From contig JANXBW010000023.1 in NCBI GenBank assembly GCA_025060325.1, forward strand, positions 1-64,000: a stretch of 64,000 bases of DNA, given 5' to 3'. Shown piece after piece: positions 36,887-47,386 of this stretch. Under the pieces are notes generated by a model. That model did no database searches. It worked only from the letters and a program-made list of their open reading frames with translations, and was not told the DNA's origin. The stretch is from Thermoguttaceae bacterium (GTDB taxonomy: Bacteria > Planctomycetota > Planctomycetia > Pirellulales > Thermoguttaceae). Position numbers and translations under genes: made by a program. The stretch's first letter is position 1; each line of letters opens with the position of its first letter.

Positions 36887-38095
36887 ATGAATGTCCTTTG
36901 CTTGTGCGTTGACCGCCTGCATCGCAACTTCGTCGGCGCCTATGGCAACACGTGGATCCACACGCCAGCGCTCGATCGTTTCGCGTTCGAGTCGGCTGTT
37001 TTCGATCAATTCCTGGTGGAAACACCAGAGCCGGCGGCAGTTTTGCAAGCCGCGTGGACGGGACTTCATCCACTCCAGTCACGAAGTTCCGATGCCTCGC
37101 TAATCCTCGCTTTAAACGATGCAGGGTTTGACACCCTGCTTGTGACCGATAGTTGGGACCTCCTTCCGGTTGAATTAGCGTCCCAATTTCGCCGGCGCAT
37201 TTTAACCGATGTTCCCCTTCCAGAAAGACCTGTGGACGAGATAGGACAAACATATTTGGCTGGTGTTTTTGCCCAATGTGTCGCTGTTTTGGAAACAGCC
37301 ACCGAGCCGTTTTGTGCATGGGTGGTGCTTCGGGGGCTTGGTGGCCCCTGGGATGCCCCTATTGACTTACGGGCCCATTACGCCGACGAAGGCGATCCCC
37401 CACCGTATGAAGCGATTCTGCCGCCCAACTTACCGTTCCGTAAAGAGGACGATCCGGACATCCTGCTTGCGATCCTGCAAGCCTATGCGGCCCAAGCGAC
37501 GGTCCTGGATAGCTGTCTTGAGGCGTTTCGCGAATGGTTCATCAACTGGCCGGGGCGGGATCGGACAGCCATCCTGTTCCTGTCTTTAAGGGGGTTCCCC
37601 TTGGGCGAACACGGATGGATAGGAGCAGACGCTCCTCAGATTTTCTCAGAGGTTATCCACACACCGCTCATCGTCCGGTTGCCGGAACGCGTGCCGGCTG
37701 CCTTGCGCATCCCCGCCCTTGTTGAACCGGCGGATCTTTGTCCCACGGTCGCCGAACTTGCGGAGCTTGCTGGCCAGCCCAGCTTTGGCATCGGACGAAG
37801 TTTGTTGCCTCTGATTACGGAGCAAACAGCCGAGCTTCGCAATCGGATCGTGCTAACGGAGACGAATGGTGTTCGGGCTTTGCGGACCGGCTATTGGTTT
37901 TTCCGAGATACGGACCCGCCGGAGCTTTATATCAAACCGGACGATTTTTGGGACTTTAGCAACGTGGCCGACCGATGTGCAGATGTGGCCGAAGCCATGA
38001 AAAAGACGATCGCAGCCGATATCGAAGCCTTAAGAGAAGGGCGATGGGAAGACTTTGCGGTTCTGGACGAATGTGTCACAACTCGGCCTGAATAA
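36887..38095 (+). CDS. sulfatase-fold protein lacking the formylglycine motif (402 aa)
   Basis: The ATG at 36887 follows CGGAG; the long ORF from 36578 overlaps the SDR gene and is unlikely. The layout is that of the alkaline-phosphatase/sulfatase superfamily: an N-terminal strand with one Asp (LCLCVDRLHRNFVGAYG), TPALDRFA, and further on LSLRGFPLGEHGW and a TPLIVRLPE segment. Active sulfatases have C/S-x-P-x-R after TPALDRLA; here the matching place reads ETPEPAAVLQAAWTG, with neither Cys/Ser nor Arg. The second Asp of the usual DD pair also seems missing. Sulfatase activity is therefore doubtful; it could be another hydrolase or a non-enzymatic relative. Confidence 0.75.
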   Translation: MNVLCLCVDRLHRNFVGAYGNTWIHTPALDRFAFESAVFDQFLVETPEPAAVLQAAWTGLHPLQSRSSDASLILALNDAGFDTLLVTDSWDLLPVELASQFRRRILTDVPLPERPVDEIGQTYLAGVFAQCVAVLETATEPFCAWVVLRGLGGPWDAPIDLRAHYADEGDPPPYEAILPPNLPFRKEDDPDILLAILQAYAAQATVLDSCLEAFREWFINWPGRDRTAILFLSLRGFPLGEHGWIGADAPQIFSEVIHTPLIVRLPERVPAALRIPALVEPADLCPTVAELAELAGQPSFGIGRSLLPLITEQTAELRNRIVLTETNGVRALRTGYWFFRDTDPPELYIKPDDFWDFSNVADRCADVAEAMKKTIAADIEALREGRWEDFAVLDECVTTRPE

Positions 38096-38215
38096 CTGCA
38101 TGAAGTCGCCAAGGAGAGCAAAGCAACTGCGGAAACGGCACCACACGTCGCCCACATTCGATTGAGCAAATTGCGGGATAGCCAAAAGGAGGTACCCAGG
38201 CATCTCTGCGGGCTG

Positions 38216-38671
38216 TTAGAGGAGCTTACCGTTTCGGCACTCAAGCTCGCGGATCTTCTGTAAACGAACCAGGTGCCGGCCCCCTTCGAATTCCGTCTTA
38301 AGCCATGTGTTAACGATCCGCTCGACCAAGCGCGGACCTAGCATATCGCCGGAAAGGCAAAGCACATTAGCATCGTTGTGAAGTCGACTTAGCTCAGCGG
38401 TGAGTTCATCGTGGCAGGGAGCTGCCCGAACTCCCGGGAACTTGTTGGCCGCAATGGCCATACCCAAACCTGTGCCGCAGATGAGAATCCCCCGATCCAC
38501 CTCCCGGCGGGCCACGAGCCGCGCTACCTGGCCGGCAATGTCCGGATAATCACATGGACCATCGGAAAAAGTACCGACGTCGACCACCTCGTGTCCCCCT
38601 TGGCGGAGTATCTCTACCACCTTCCGCCGAAGGGAGATCCCGCGGTGATCACTCCCGATAGCCACTTTCAT
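38216..38671 (-). CDS. rpiB: ribose-5-phosphate isomerase B (151 aa)
   Basis: RpiB/LacAB family, interconverting ribose 5-phosphate and ribulose 5-phosphate in the pentose phosphate pathway. Seen: the GSDHRG start, DVGTFSDGPCDYPDIA, the ILICGTGLGMAIAANK stretch with the active-site Cys, and a C-terminal helix that reaches into the partner subunit. The length is normal for the family. It converges with the sulfatase-fold gene, 120 bp apart. Confidence 0.92.
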   Translation of the reverse strand: MKVAIGSDHRGISLRRKVVEILRQGGHEVVDVGTFSDGPCDYPDIAGQVARLVARREVDRGILICGTGLGMAIAANKFPGVRAAPCHDELTAELSRLHNDANVLCLSGDMLGPRLVERIVNTWLKTEFEGGRHLVRLQKIRELECRNGKLL

Positions 38672-39541
38672 CTGAGTTGGTTCAAAAAGAAAGGAAGTTA
38701 ACCAATGAGGGCATTAAGCCGACGGGGACACCGAGCCGGCCCATGCAACCATACCTACCCCAGACACGGGCATCGCACACTGCTTTGAGCAGTCCCGATG
38801 CTCTTCCCGGCAAGCGCCTCCGCCACTTATCGAGCCAAAGCCTTTAAAGTGCCGACTTGTCACACACTCAGCTTTGTCTTCTTAAGTGTGACACGAGTTA
38901 TCACTTTCACTTTACAAGACTCCTATCGGCCCGTCAATCAACCGCCCTATCCCCAGGTAATGGCCCGAATTGAGCTCCCGACTTCCCGCTTCATAACACC
39001 TCCGCTTTATTGGGTCTCACATCAAGGAGTATCCAGCATCCCTGCGCAGAAGTCTCAAATTCTGGTTTAGCGCTACAGTTTGACACGCCTGTTCCCGGTG
39101 TGGCGATTTCCAGAGATCTTGTGGTCTGCCCCGGCAACTGGATTCAACGTCCCGAAGTGACGGGTGATGTCGTTTAGAAGGGCGGACTAATTCTTGGGGC
39201 GGGACGTCGGCGCCCTCCTGGCTTACCGGACGAGGCCCAGCTAGGTTGCGTTATTTAGCGCTTACGGAAAAACGGCTGAACGGGAGGGGATATTATCCGT
39301 AAAATGGCAAGTTTGAAGGCGACCATTTTCCCTTAAAGATGGGGGAAAGGACCCGCCCCGACGTGTTGTTTAACCAATGGTGGGGGTGAACTTTTTCGGA
39401 CTGTCGCCTTGGCTTGCCGAGCCTCTGAAAAGGGGGGCGTATCGCTCCTGATGACTTGCCTAGGGATTTAGGTTCAGGTTTGAGGGTCGGCAAGAAACGG
39501 TAAAGCGAAGATATCGCACCTTTCCAATCCCAAAGGAAGCC
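38672..39541. other. 870-bp intergenic region, no gene seen
   Basis: Upstream of both the minus-strand rpiB and the plus-strand aminotransferase, so two promoters are expected. A 90-codon ORF at 38798-39070 has no motif or ribosome site. No RNA structure was recognised. Confidence 0.5.
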
Positions 39542-40780
39542 ATGACGGAATTCACCGAGAATCTCGATCCCAATCAACGCTTTTCTATCCCGGTGGCCGA
39601 AAGGCTGCGTCGATTGCCGCCTTATCTTTTCGCCCAGATCAACAAGCTCCGTAAGGAAAAACGCCGGGCTGGGGAAGATGTCATCGATTTGGGGATGGGC
39701 AACCCCAGCGATCCTCCGCAAGAGATTGTTATCGAAAAACTTGCGGAGGCGGCTCGTGATCCGCGAAACCACGGTTATAGCGAGGCCTGGGGGCTGCTTA
39801 ACTTGCGGCGAGAAGTGGCAGCCCGATACTTCCGCCGGTACGGCGTTCGGCTTGATCCGGAGCGCGAGATTATCGTCTGCCTCGGCTCCAAGGAGGGCTT
39901 TAGCCACATGTGCCTCGCCCTGTTGGGGCCAGGGGATACGGCAATTGTTCCCACGCCTTCCTATCCGGCACACACTTTCGGTGTGGCCTTGGCTGGGGCA
40001 AATCAAATACTGCTTGAGGTCACCGACCCGGAAAAATTCCTAAGCAACGTAGCGTATACATGCCAGTTTATGCAGCCTCGGCCGAAGGTGGTCATCGTCA
40101 ACTTCCCGCACAATCCCACGACTACCGTTGTGGAGATCGATTTTTATCGGGAGCTGGTGAAGCTTGCCAACAAGTTTGAGTTCATGGTGATTAGTGACCT
40201 TGCCTATGCCGACGTGTGCTTCGACGGCTACCAGGCTCCGAGCTTTCTTGCCGTTCCTGGGGCAATTAAGGTGGGCGTGGAACTGACCACGATGTCCAAA
40301 GGTTACAACATGGCCGGCTGGCGAGTGGGATTTTGCTGCGGAAATGCGGAAATGGTCCGGGCATTAGCGACCATAAAAACGTACTATGACTACGGGATGT
40401 TCCAGCCGATTCAGGTCGCTACGATTATTGCGCTACGGCACACGGAAGCGGCCGTCGAAGCCCAGGCAAAAGTTTACCAGCGCCGCCGCGACGTGTTGTG
40501 CGAAGGACTAGCGCGGCTTGGCTGGCCTATCGAAAAGCCCAAGGCCACGATGTTTGTCTGGGCTAAGATCCCGGAACCGTGGGCTAGCCAAATGACCTCG
40601 TTTGAGTTTGCTATGAAGCTTTTGGAGGAGGCCAATGTAGCCGTCAGTCCCGGCGGAGGTTTCGGGCCGGCTGGCGAAGGCTATTTAAGGCTTGCCCTTG
40701 TGGAAAACGAAAACCGCCTTCGTCAGGCGGTGCGTCAGATCGGACGTGCGTTGGGATTAAAAAGCGTTGCCAGGACATAA
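39542..40780 (+). CDS. alanine/aspartate-type aminotransferase, AlaC-like (412 aa)
   Basis: A fold-type I PLP enzyme with GMGNPSDPP, the NFPHNPTT segment, [12 protein letters not shown] and the PLP-lysine motif [19 protein letters not shown], then the substrate-carboxylate Arg near the C-terminus (GEGYLRLAL). This set matches AlaC-type glutamate-pyruvate transaminases better than aspartate transaminases, but the split is subtle. An AAGGAAG site precedes the ATG. It is a distant paralogue of the DapL-type gene at 34479. Expected to supply alanine from pyruvate. Confidence 0.8.
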   Translation: MTEFTENLDPNQRFSIPVAERLRRLPPYLFAQINKLRKEKRRAGEDVIDLGMGNPSDPPQEIVIEKLAEAARDPRNHGYSEAWGLLNLRREVAARYFRRYGVRLDPEREIIVCLGSKEGFSHMCLALLGPGDTAIVPTPSYPAHTFGVALAGANQILLEVTDPEKFLSNVAYTCQFMQPRPKVVIVNFPHNPTTTVVEIDFYRELVKLANKFEFMVISDLAYADVCFDGYQAPSFLAVPGAIKVGVELTTMSKGYNMAGWRVGFCCGNAEMVRALATIKTYYDYGMFQPIQVATIIALRHTEAAVEAQAKVYQRRRDVLCEGLARLGWPIEKPKATMFVWAKIPEPWASQMTSFEFAMKLLEEANVAVSPGGGFGPAGEGYLRLALVENENRLRQAVRQIGRALGLKSVART

Positions 40781-40873
40781 CCCACTAAGCCGATCAGCCC
40801 TTGTTGGGGGGCAATTAGTCAACATATTCGCCAGAGTTGAGAAAGCTAAACGAGCTAGGGAGTTGTACTGCTG

Positions 40874-42025
40874 ATGCCGCAGGTTGCCAAACTTGCTTTG
40901 GAAGATGGTAAGGTTTACACCGGCCAGTCCTTCGGTGTAGACGGAGAGGTGTGTGGTGAAGTGTGTTTTAACACCTCAATGGTGGGGTACTTGGAGATCC
41001 TCACCGATCCAAGCTACCACAACCAAATTGTTGTGATGACCTATCCTCATATCGGCAACTACGGGGTTAACGAAGAGGATATGCAGAGCGCCCGCCCACG
41101 GGTGGCGGGGTTTGTTGTCCGCGAATATAGCCGGATGTACAGTAATTGGCGGGCACAATATTCGCTCCAGGAATTCCTCGTTCGACACGGTGTGGTGGCG
41201 ATCGAAGGAGTCGATACCCGCTCTATCACCCGGCGAATCCGCTCTCTGGGAGCCATGCGGGGTGTATTGTCAACGATTGATTTGGATGATCAGTCCCTGG
41301 TGGCCAAAGCCCGCAGCTGGCCAGGCCTCGTGGGTCGGGACATTACCCGGGAGGTGATGTGCGATGAACCTATCGCGTGGACAGAGTCTTTAGAGGCTGT
41401 CGCTGAATTCCGGATGGAATATCCCAATCGCGTTTTCCGCCTTTACCCGACAAACGGCCAGGCGGGAAAAACCCCCCATGTGGTACTTCTTGACTTCGGC
41501 ACCAAGTGGAATATTGCCCGGCGGCTTGTGGACGTCGGCTGTCGTGTGACAGTAGTGCCGGGAAGGATGTCCGCCCGAGAGATCCTTGAGCTGAATCCCG
41601 ACGGCATCATGCTATCCAATGGACCCGGAGACCCTGAGCCAGTGGCATATGCCCAGGAGACTATTCGTCAACTTCTGGGCAAAAAGCCGATATTTGGCAT
41701 CTGCCTAGGGCACGAGCTGCTAGCCCTTGCCTGTGGGGCACGCACATTCAAGCTTAAGTTTGGTCATCGGGGGGCAAATCATCCGGTCATGAATTTGGAA
41801 ACAAAAGTAGTCGAGATCACCGTCCAAAACCACGGGTTTGCCGTCGACGCGGACTCGCTGCCCGATTGCCTCGAGGTAACGCACATCAACCTCAACGATC
41901 AGACAATTGAAGGACTACGGCACAGGCATGTGCCGGCGATGTGCGTCCAGTATCACCCCGAAGCTGGCGCCGGCCCGCATGATTCGAAGTACCTTTTCCG
42001 GCAATTCCGGGAAATGATGAGCTAG
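40874..42025 (+). CDS. carA: carbamoyl-phosphate synthase small subunit (383 aa)
   Basis: Glutaminase subunit of carbamoyl-phosphate synthase, which passes ammonia to CarB for pyrimidine and arginine synthesis. The N-terminal domain shows LEDGKVYTGQSFG, FNTSMVGYLEILTDPSY and THPHIGNYG-like spacing (YPHIGNYG). The class I glutaminase domain carries SNGPGDPEP, GICLGHELLALA with the nucleophile Cys, and QYHPEAGAGPHDS with the His/Glu. GGGAG precedes the ATG. No carB lies in the window. Confidence 0.96.
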   Translation: MPQVAKLALEDGKVYTGQSFGVDGEVCGEVCFNTSMVGYLEILTDPSYHNQIVVMTYPHIGNYGVNEEDMQSARPRVAGFVVREYSRMYSNWRAQYSLQEFLVRHGVVAIEGVDTRSITRRIRSLGAMRGVLSTIDLDDQSLVAKARSWPGLVGRDITREVMCDEPIAWTESLEAVAEFRMEYPNRVFRLYPTNGQAGKTPHVVLLDFGTKWNIARRLVDVGCRVTVVPGRMSAREILELNPDGIMLSNGPGDPEPVAYAQETIRQLLGKKPIFGICLGHELLALACGARTFKLKFGHRGANHPVMNLETKVVEITVQNHGFAVDADSLPDCLEVTHINLNDQTIEGLRHRHVPAMCVQYHPEAGAGPHDSKYLFRQFREMMS

Positions 42026-42436
42026 CGGCAAAACCTTCCGTGCCGCGGGTCGTATTAAGCTTAAGACGGTTAGTCGCTTTTTCCTGCCGGGAAATTGCTG
42101 CCTGATAAGACTTTCGGCTCAGCCCCGTAAAGGTTTCCGCCCCAACCAATTTCCGATCCCACCCTCGACCAGGTAAAGGCTTTTCGCCCGGAGGCCCCTA
42201 TCTCGCGGTTCCCAGGGGTGCTACTAGGAACGCCTCGGGCACCTGGGTGGCCCGGGAAGAGCGCATCGCCATTCCAAAGTGAATAAGAGGCAATCTGTTA
42301 GCCAATTCACTTAGCCGGACTTAAAAACCGTGCCGTCCGAACTAGCAAAAAGCCCGATCCGCAAATCTACCAGGCCATAGGAGTCCAGTCACTCCTTCTT
42401 TACCAGTACAGAGACCCTCGTGGCGGCGCGAAACTT
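42026..42436. other. 410-bp intergenic region
   Basis: Lies between the ends of carA and the convergent metallopeptidase gene. A 6-bp stem (42025-42030 with 42041-42046) directly follows carA but lacks a T-run, so I do not call a terminator. Confidence 0.5.
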
Positions 42437-43126
42437 TCACGCCTCCCGGTCTTGGCCTCGGGCCAGCATGACATAGTAGACAAGTGTCATGACTGCCTGA
42501 AGTGTGGCAGCGACATAAGTTAAAGCCGCTGCCGTCAGCACACTGTTTACCAAACGCTGGGACCGCGGATCAACCAAACCCATCCGGGCCAGGAGGGCCT
42601 TTGCTCGGGCGCTTGCGTTAAACTCTACGGGAAGGTTGACAAGTTGGAAAAAGACGACACCGCTAAAGAGCACAAGGCCCAGCCACATCAGCACGGGCAG
42701 AGATAAGATCAATCCCAAGATGAAAAGCAAAATTCCCGAATTGCTACCCAGACTGGCAATACCCACTGCAGCGTTCCGAATGCTAAGCGGCGCATACCTC
42801 TCAGCGTGCTGAAGGGCGTGGCCGGCCTCATGAGCGGCGATTCCCATGGCAGCTACGCTTCGGGAGGCAAAAACCTCGGGACTCAACCGAATGACCTTAT
42901 TTTGCGGATCGTAATGGTCCGCCAGGAAGCCCTCAACCGGTCGGATGTCAACGTCCTGAATTCCCGCAGCTCGCAAAATCGCTTCCGCTGTTTCGGCACC
43001 CGAAAGCGGGGCAACCACACGCTGGGCCCGGGCAAAGGCGAATCGGACCCAAATCTGAGCGATCACGCCTAAAAGAACCGCGGGACCCACGAGCATCCAA
43101 AAAAGGGGGTCAAATAAACCAATCAT
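42437..43126 (-). CDS. YugP-like zinc metallopeptidase, membrane (229 aa)
   Basis: The HEAGH zinc motif (AAHEAGHALQHAE) sits in the middle of a protein with an N-terminal membrane helix (PLFWMLVGPAVLLGVIAQ) and two or more hydrophobic stretches after the motif (ILLFILGLILSLPVLMWLGL). This is the layout of the neutral zinc metallopeptidase-2/YugP family. The ATG at 43124-43126 follows GGAGAAGGGA; an upstream ATG at 43198 lacks a site. Substrate unknown in the family. Confidence 0.9.
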   Translation of the reverse strand: MIGLFDPLFWMLVGPAVLLGVIAQIWVRFAFARAQRVVAPLSGAETAEAILRAAGIQDVDIRPVEGFLADHYDPQNKVIRLSPEVFASRSVAAMGIAAHEAGHALQHAERYAPLSIRNAAVGIASLGSNSGILLFILGLILSLPVLMWLGLVLFSGVVFFQLVNLPVEFNASARAKALLARMGLVDPRSQRLVNSVLTAAALTYVAATLQAVMTLVYYVMLARGQDREA

Positions 43127-44064
43127 CGACTTCCCTTCTCCTTCGCTTCCCTCACCATGCCACCAAATTAACCGCAGTATCCCCAAACTGGCCGGCAAGC
43201 AACTCGTGCCGGTCTTCTTCGCCTCCCACCAGGGTCAATCGGTAAGCAGAAATTCGCGCTCAACACGCGCAGTTTTATGCTTCAAACCCCGGAACTTGCC
43301 CTACGCAAGCCGGATAAGCCAGTTCCCCGCCAAGTTCCACGTCGTTCTTCGGCCGACCAAAAAGATCACCAGCCAAGCCTCCCCAGATTCCAAACGGGGG
43401 AGCTAACCGGCCGTGGAAAGTATCTCACCCAAAGATACGCCTTGGCAGCAGCCGGGTCAACAAAAGGTAAGTTTAGTAACAGAGTTACCGAACAATCTTC
43501 GCATTTTTTCATCGGACGTTTTGGGTTGTCGGCGAACCGGTCCAAATTTTTTAATGGGCACCTGCTTCACATCGGCTTACGAGCCAGCGTGCACACGAGT
43601 TCGCAAAAGGCGTCCGTTCGGTGCAACGAGGCAGTCCCGGCTCTGTCCGCCAACAACCGCGGGGGCGGATGGAGCAAACCTCAAGAATTAAAGACTTCAA
43701 AGGTTGCCCTTTGCCTTTTCAGTTCCAACTTAAAGAAAGGCTGGCTTCGGCAAGACGCGGCCCTGTAGCGCTTGTTCTACCGCGGCCACACTAGACTTTG
43801 GGCCCAGGCCCCAAAGGCCCTCCGGGTGGCCTCCATTACCTCGAAGGTGCTTTAGAGCACACCTCCTTTGCCCCAGGAGCTTGTGCTCCTTGAAAAACAT
43901 CCCCCAGTGTTTGACTGCCCACAAGCGCCGGCCGCCTCGCCCGGTAGATCCCGGACCTTACAATCCCCCGGAAAGTGGCTCCCAGTCGCGCGTAGCTTAA
44001 TTTGGTGGGTTTCGGGTTTAAGGCATCTAGCCTTAGTAGCCGCTCCGACGAGGGAGCAATCCAA
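43127..44064. other. 940-bp intergenic region, no gene seen
   Basis: A divergent promoter region between the metallopeptidase and the helicase. ORFs of up to 163 codons (43277-43768) have no motif, no ribosome site and odd composition; I read them as chance. Confidence 0.5.
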
Positions 44065-46350
44065 GTGCACGATGATTTTCTCGCCGAGCTAACAGAGCCG
44101 CAGCGCCGCGCGGTGACCCACGGGGAGGGACCGCTCCTTGTCTTGGCCGGTCCGGGTAGCGGTAAAACCCGGGTGATCACCTTCCGAATTGCCTTCCTCC
44201 TAAGCCAGGGAATTCCTGCCAGCCAAATCCTTGCGCTTACTTTCACCAACAAAGCAGCTCAGGAGGTTGCAGAGCGGGTCACACGTCTTGTGGGTCAAAG
44301 CAGTATCTGGGTGGGGACTTTTCATGGGTTTTGCGCTCGATTGCTGCGGAGGCACGCTCGGCTAGTAGGTTTGGAGCCGAACTTCACTATCTACGACGAC
44401 TACGAAAGCGAGCGGGTCCTTCAGAAAGCAGCCACTCGGGTCGCCGGCGGCAAGAGTCCCCTGCCGCTTTCTGCTATCGCTCAGGCAATTCACCGTGCGA
44501 AAAACAACCTTCAGTTACCGGAGTTCTTTCGGCCCCGAGATCCTACCCTGCCGGCCGACCTGGTTAGAGCCGTTTACGCAGCCTACCAGGAGGAACTACG
44601 GCGACTTAACGCCGTGGACTTTGACGACTTGCTTGTTCACGTCGCCCGAATCCTCGGCGAGCAACCAGATATTCGTGCAGCACTGGACGACCAGTACCGC
44701 TTCGTTCTAGTGGACGAATACCAGGACACTAACCTTGCTCAATATGCGATTGTCCGAGCAATCAACGTGGACTACCCCAACCTCACCGTTACTGGTGACC
44801 CGGATCAGTCCATTTATTGCTGGCGAGGAGCCACCACCCGCAACATCCTCGAGTTTGAACGCGACTATCCACAGGTGACTGTCATTCGTCTTGAGGAGAA
44901 CTACCGAAGCACCGCGCGGATTCTGCGAGCAGCCGATGTCATAATCGCGCGCAACACCCGGCGAAAACCTAAGCGGCTTTTTACACGCAATCCCGAGGGC
45001 AGCCCGATTCGTTTGGTTATCTTCCGTACTCAAGAGGACGAGGCCGCAGCTATCGCCGAAGAGATCGCGCAGGCCGTAGCGGGAGGACAGCGACACTTTC
45101 GCGACTTTGCCGTCTTCTTCCGCGTCAACACGCTTAGCCGCCACTTAGAACAAGCCTTCAAGCGCGCCCATGTCCCTTACCAAGTCGTCAACGGAATAGA
45201 GTTCTTCCGTCGCAAAGAAATTCAGGACATCCTTGCCTACCTGCGACTTGTCGTCAATCCCAAAGATGACGAAGCCTTCCTGAGGATGCTTCAAGCGCCG
45301 CCGCGGGGCATTGGACCCCGAACGGTAGAGCAGCTTATAGCCTTAGCCCGCGTGGAAGGAGTCTCTCTTGCCGAACTAGTTCAAAGTGGATTTGTCTTTG
45401 CATCAATCTCTTCCCGAGCGCGGAAGCCGCTTGAGGAAATCAACCGGTTGCTCGAAGTTTTGTTCTCTTATCGTTATAGGTCGTTGGAAGAATTTGTCAA
45501 CAATATCCTTGAGCATTCGGGCTATCGCGCTTGGTTAGCCAAGGCCAGCCCGGATGGTGAAGAGCGGCTTATTCACCTGGGAGAATTTTTGGCCACCGTT
45601 CGCGAGTTTGATGAGCGGCACCCGGGCCAGCCCGACGTGGCCTCCTTCCTTGAAGAGGCCGCTCTTGTGGGGGAAACCGATCGCTGGGACCAAGGGGCCG
45701 ACCGTGTTGCTCTTATGACCCTTCATGCCGCTAAGGGTTTGGAATTTCCGATGGTTTACATCGTGGGCTTAGAACAAGGGATCCTACCTTACGAAGATAC
45801 ATGGCGGGACATTGACGAGCTAGAAGAAGAGCGTCGACTCCTCTTTGTGGGAATCACGCGGGCTTGTGAAGAGCTAGTGTTAACGCGAGCTGTCTACAGA
45901 GACTATCGAGGGCAGCGGCGCCTGACAATACCCAGTCCCTTCCTCCTTGAACTTCCCCGGGAGGAAATTACGATCGAAGACCGCTCGCAAGAAAACGTGG
46001 GATTTGTTCTCGGCGCACGCGGAGAGAGAAGTATGGACAGTGAGCCCACCCTGGACCAGCCCTTGTCGCAAGCCGGACACAGCACCGTGTCAGGTGAGAA
46101 AATGGGTAACCTTTTTATCGCCGCCGAATTCTTCGGTGGCCGAGCAAAGTCCCCCTCCAGAGAAAATTTAGACGTTGGTGCAGTCGTACTTCATCCACAA
46201 TACGGAATCGGTCGGATTGTCCAAATCGCCGGGGAGCCAGCGGGTACCAGTTTGGCCGTCCAATTTGGCGAACCCACCGGCATTGTTTGGTTAACACCCA
46301 AAGACAGCAATCTAAAGATCATTCGCAAAGCAGGTGGCGAGGATCATTAA
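44065..46350 (+). CDS. UvrD/PcrA-type DNA helicase (761 aa)
   Basis: An SF1A 3'-5' DNA helicase of repair and replication restart. Motifs seen: LTEPQRRAV (Q motif), GPGSGKT (Walker A), TFTNKAA, VDEYQDTN, GDPDQSIY, WRGA, ENYRST, TLHAAKGLEF and LLFVGITRA. The C-terminal tail has HPQYGIGRIVQIAGEPAG, the Tudor-like motif of PcrA that contacts RNA polymerase. The GTG at 44065 follows GAGGGAG and begins just before the Q motif; the TTG at 44002 would add a tail without support. Length fits PcrA/UvrD. Confidence 0.93.
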   Translation: MHDDFLAELTEPQRRAVTHGEGPLLVLAGPGSGKTRVITFRIAFLLSQGIPASQILALTFTNKAAQEVAERVTRLVGQSSIWVGTFHGFCARLLRRHARLVGLEPNFTIYDDYESERVLQKAATRVAGGKSPLPLSAIAQAIHRAKNNLQLPEFFRPRDPTLPADLVRAVYAAYQEELRRLNAVDFDDLLVHVARILGEQPDIRAALDDQYRFVLVDEYQDTNLAQYAIVRAINVDYPNLTVTGDPDQSIYCWRGATTRNILEFERDYPQVTVIRLEENYRSTARILRAADVIIARNTRRKPKRLFTRNPEGSPIRLVIFRTQEDEAAAIAEEIAQAVAGGQRHFRDFAVFFRVNTLSRHLEQAFKRAHVPYQVVNGIEFFRRKEIQDILAYLRLVVNPKDDEAFLRMLQAPPRGIGPRTVEQLIALARVEGVSLAELVQSGFVFASISSRARKPLEEINRLLEVLFSYRYRSLEEFVNNILEHSGYRAWLAKASPDGEERLIHLGEFLATVREFDERHPGQPDVASFLEEAALVGETDRWDQGADRVALMTLHAAKGLEFPMVYIVGLEQGILPYEDTWRDIDELEEERRLLFVGITRACEELVLTRAVYRDYRGQRRLTIPSPFLLELPREEITIEDRSQENVGFVLGARGERSMDSEPTLDQPLSQAGHSTVSGEKMGNLFIAAEFFGGRAKSPSRENLDVGAVVLHPQYGIGRIVQIAGEPAGTSLAVQFGEPTGIVWLTPKDSNLKIIRKAGGEDH

Positions 46351-46540
46351 GCCGGCCCACAAGAATCTGTAGGGCAGCTGTGGGCACCGCTCCTCTTGTT
46401 TTTCAACACATTGCCCAGCGGCGACAAATTGCCTTTGTGCAAGTACTAAGTCTGCCGGTAAAATCTATTTTTTTAGCGGAAGCTCAAGCGCTGCCGGCCT
46501 TCTGTTTAGGGCCGTGGTTAATTCAAAGGGGAGTACGCCG

Positions 46541-47386
46541 ATGAATGCCGACACCGCTTCCACTCAGACCCAAAGAACTCCCAAATGGCAGCCAATTGGC
46601 CCGGTGGAAAGGCGTGTGCTTGGCGTCCTTATCGAAAAAGCAAAGACCACACCCGATTATTACCCGATGACGGTAGCGGCGATCTGCGCAGGGTGTAATC
46701 AAAAAAGTTGTCGCTCACCCATCATGCAGCTTGAACCCGAAGATGTAGAGGAAGCCCTTGACCGACTGCGGCAGATCGGAGCGGTAGGTTTGGTGGAGAG
46801 TTCCGGGCGGGCACTCAGATTCCGGCACTACGCTTACGAATGGTTTGGTGTCAACAAGGTGGAGCTGGCAGTGCTAGCTGAGCTTCTTTTGCGCGGGCCT
46901 CAGACCGAAGGCCAACTTCGGGCGCATGTGAGCCGGATGGAACCCATCGCCGATTTGGCAGAGCTTCGCACGGTAATTAAGAGCCTTAAAGAGAAGGGTT
47001 TGGTCATATCTTTGACGCCGGAAACTCGTGGCCACGTCGTTTGCCACACGCTTTACCTGCCAAGAGAGATGGAAAAAATTCGCGAGCAATTTGCCCGGGA
47101 ATCGCTGCCGGCTGAGATGTCGGAGGCGGCCGAGGGAGAAACTCTGGCCGCTGGTGAACCGCTCACGCACAGGGTCGACGCGGAAGGAGAGCTCCCCGAG
47201 ACCAGAGCACAGATGCCGGCTCACCGCGCCTCTGAGGCGCCGTGGGAGCGGATACTTGGGGAAATTGAGGTCCTCCGCCGAGAGATGCTTGAGATCCGCC
47301 AAGAGCTTAATCGTTTGTCCCAAAGCCTCGCGCAGAACGGCTGGGAATTGGGCGAGCTTCGCCGCCGGGTGGAACAGCTCTTTTAA
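46541..47386 (+). CDS. YceH/DUF480 family protein (281 aa)
   Basis: Starts with the family signature PIGPVERRVLGVLIEKAKTT and YYPMTVAAICAGCNQKS, then SPIMQLEPEDVEEALDRL, which together form paired winged-helix domains. A second domain follows (VLAELLLRGPQTEGQLRAH). The extra C-terminal 80 residues end in a coiled coil (EIEVLRREMLEIRQELNRL). Function is not settled in the family; a DNA-binding role is suggested by fold only. The ATG at 46541 follows GGGAG. Confidence 0.92.
   Translation: MNADTASTQTQRTPKWQPIGPVERRVLGVLIEKAKTTPDYYPMTVAAICAGCNQKSCRSPIMQLEPEDVEEALDRLRQIGAVGLVESSGRALRFRHYAYEWFGVNKVELAVLAELLLRGPQTEGQLRAHVSRMEPIADLAELRTVIKSLKEKGLVISLTPETRGHVVCHTLYLPREMEKIREQFARESLPAEMSEAAEGETLAAGEPLTHRVDAEGELPETRAQMPAHRASEAPWERILGEIEVLRREMLEIRQELNRLSQSLAQNGWELGELRRRVEQLF

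Noticed and set aside
42025-42046. Terminator hairpin after carA
   Set aside because: A 6-bp stem with a 10-base loop but no following T-run.
43277-43768. 163-codon ORF upstream of the helicase
   Set aside because: No motif, no ribosome site and random-like composition.
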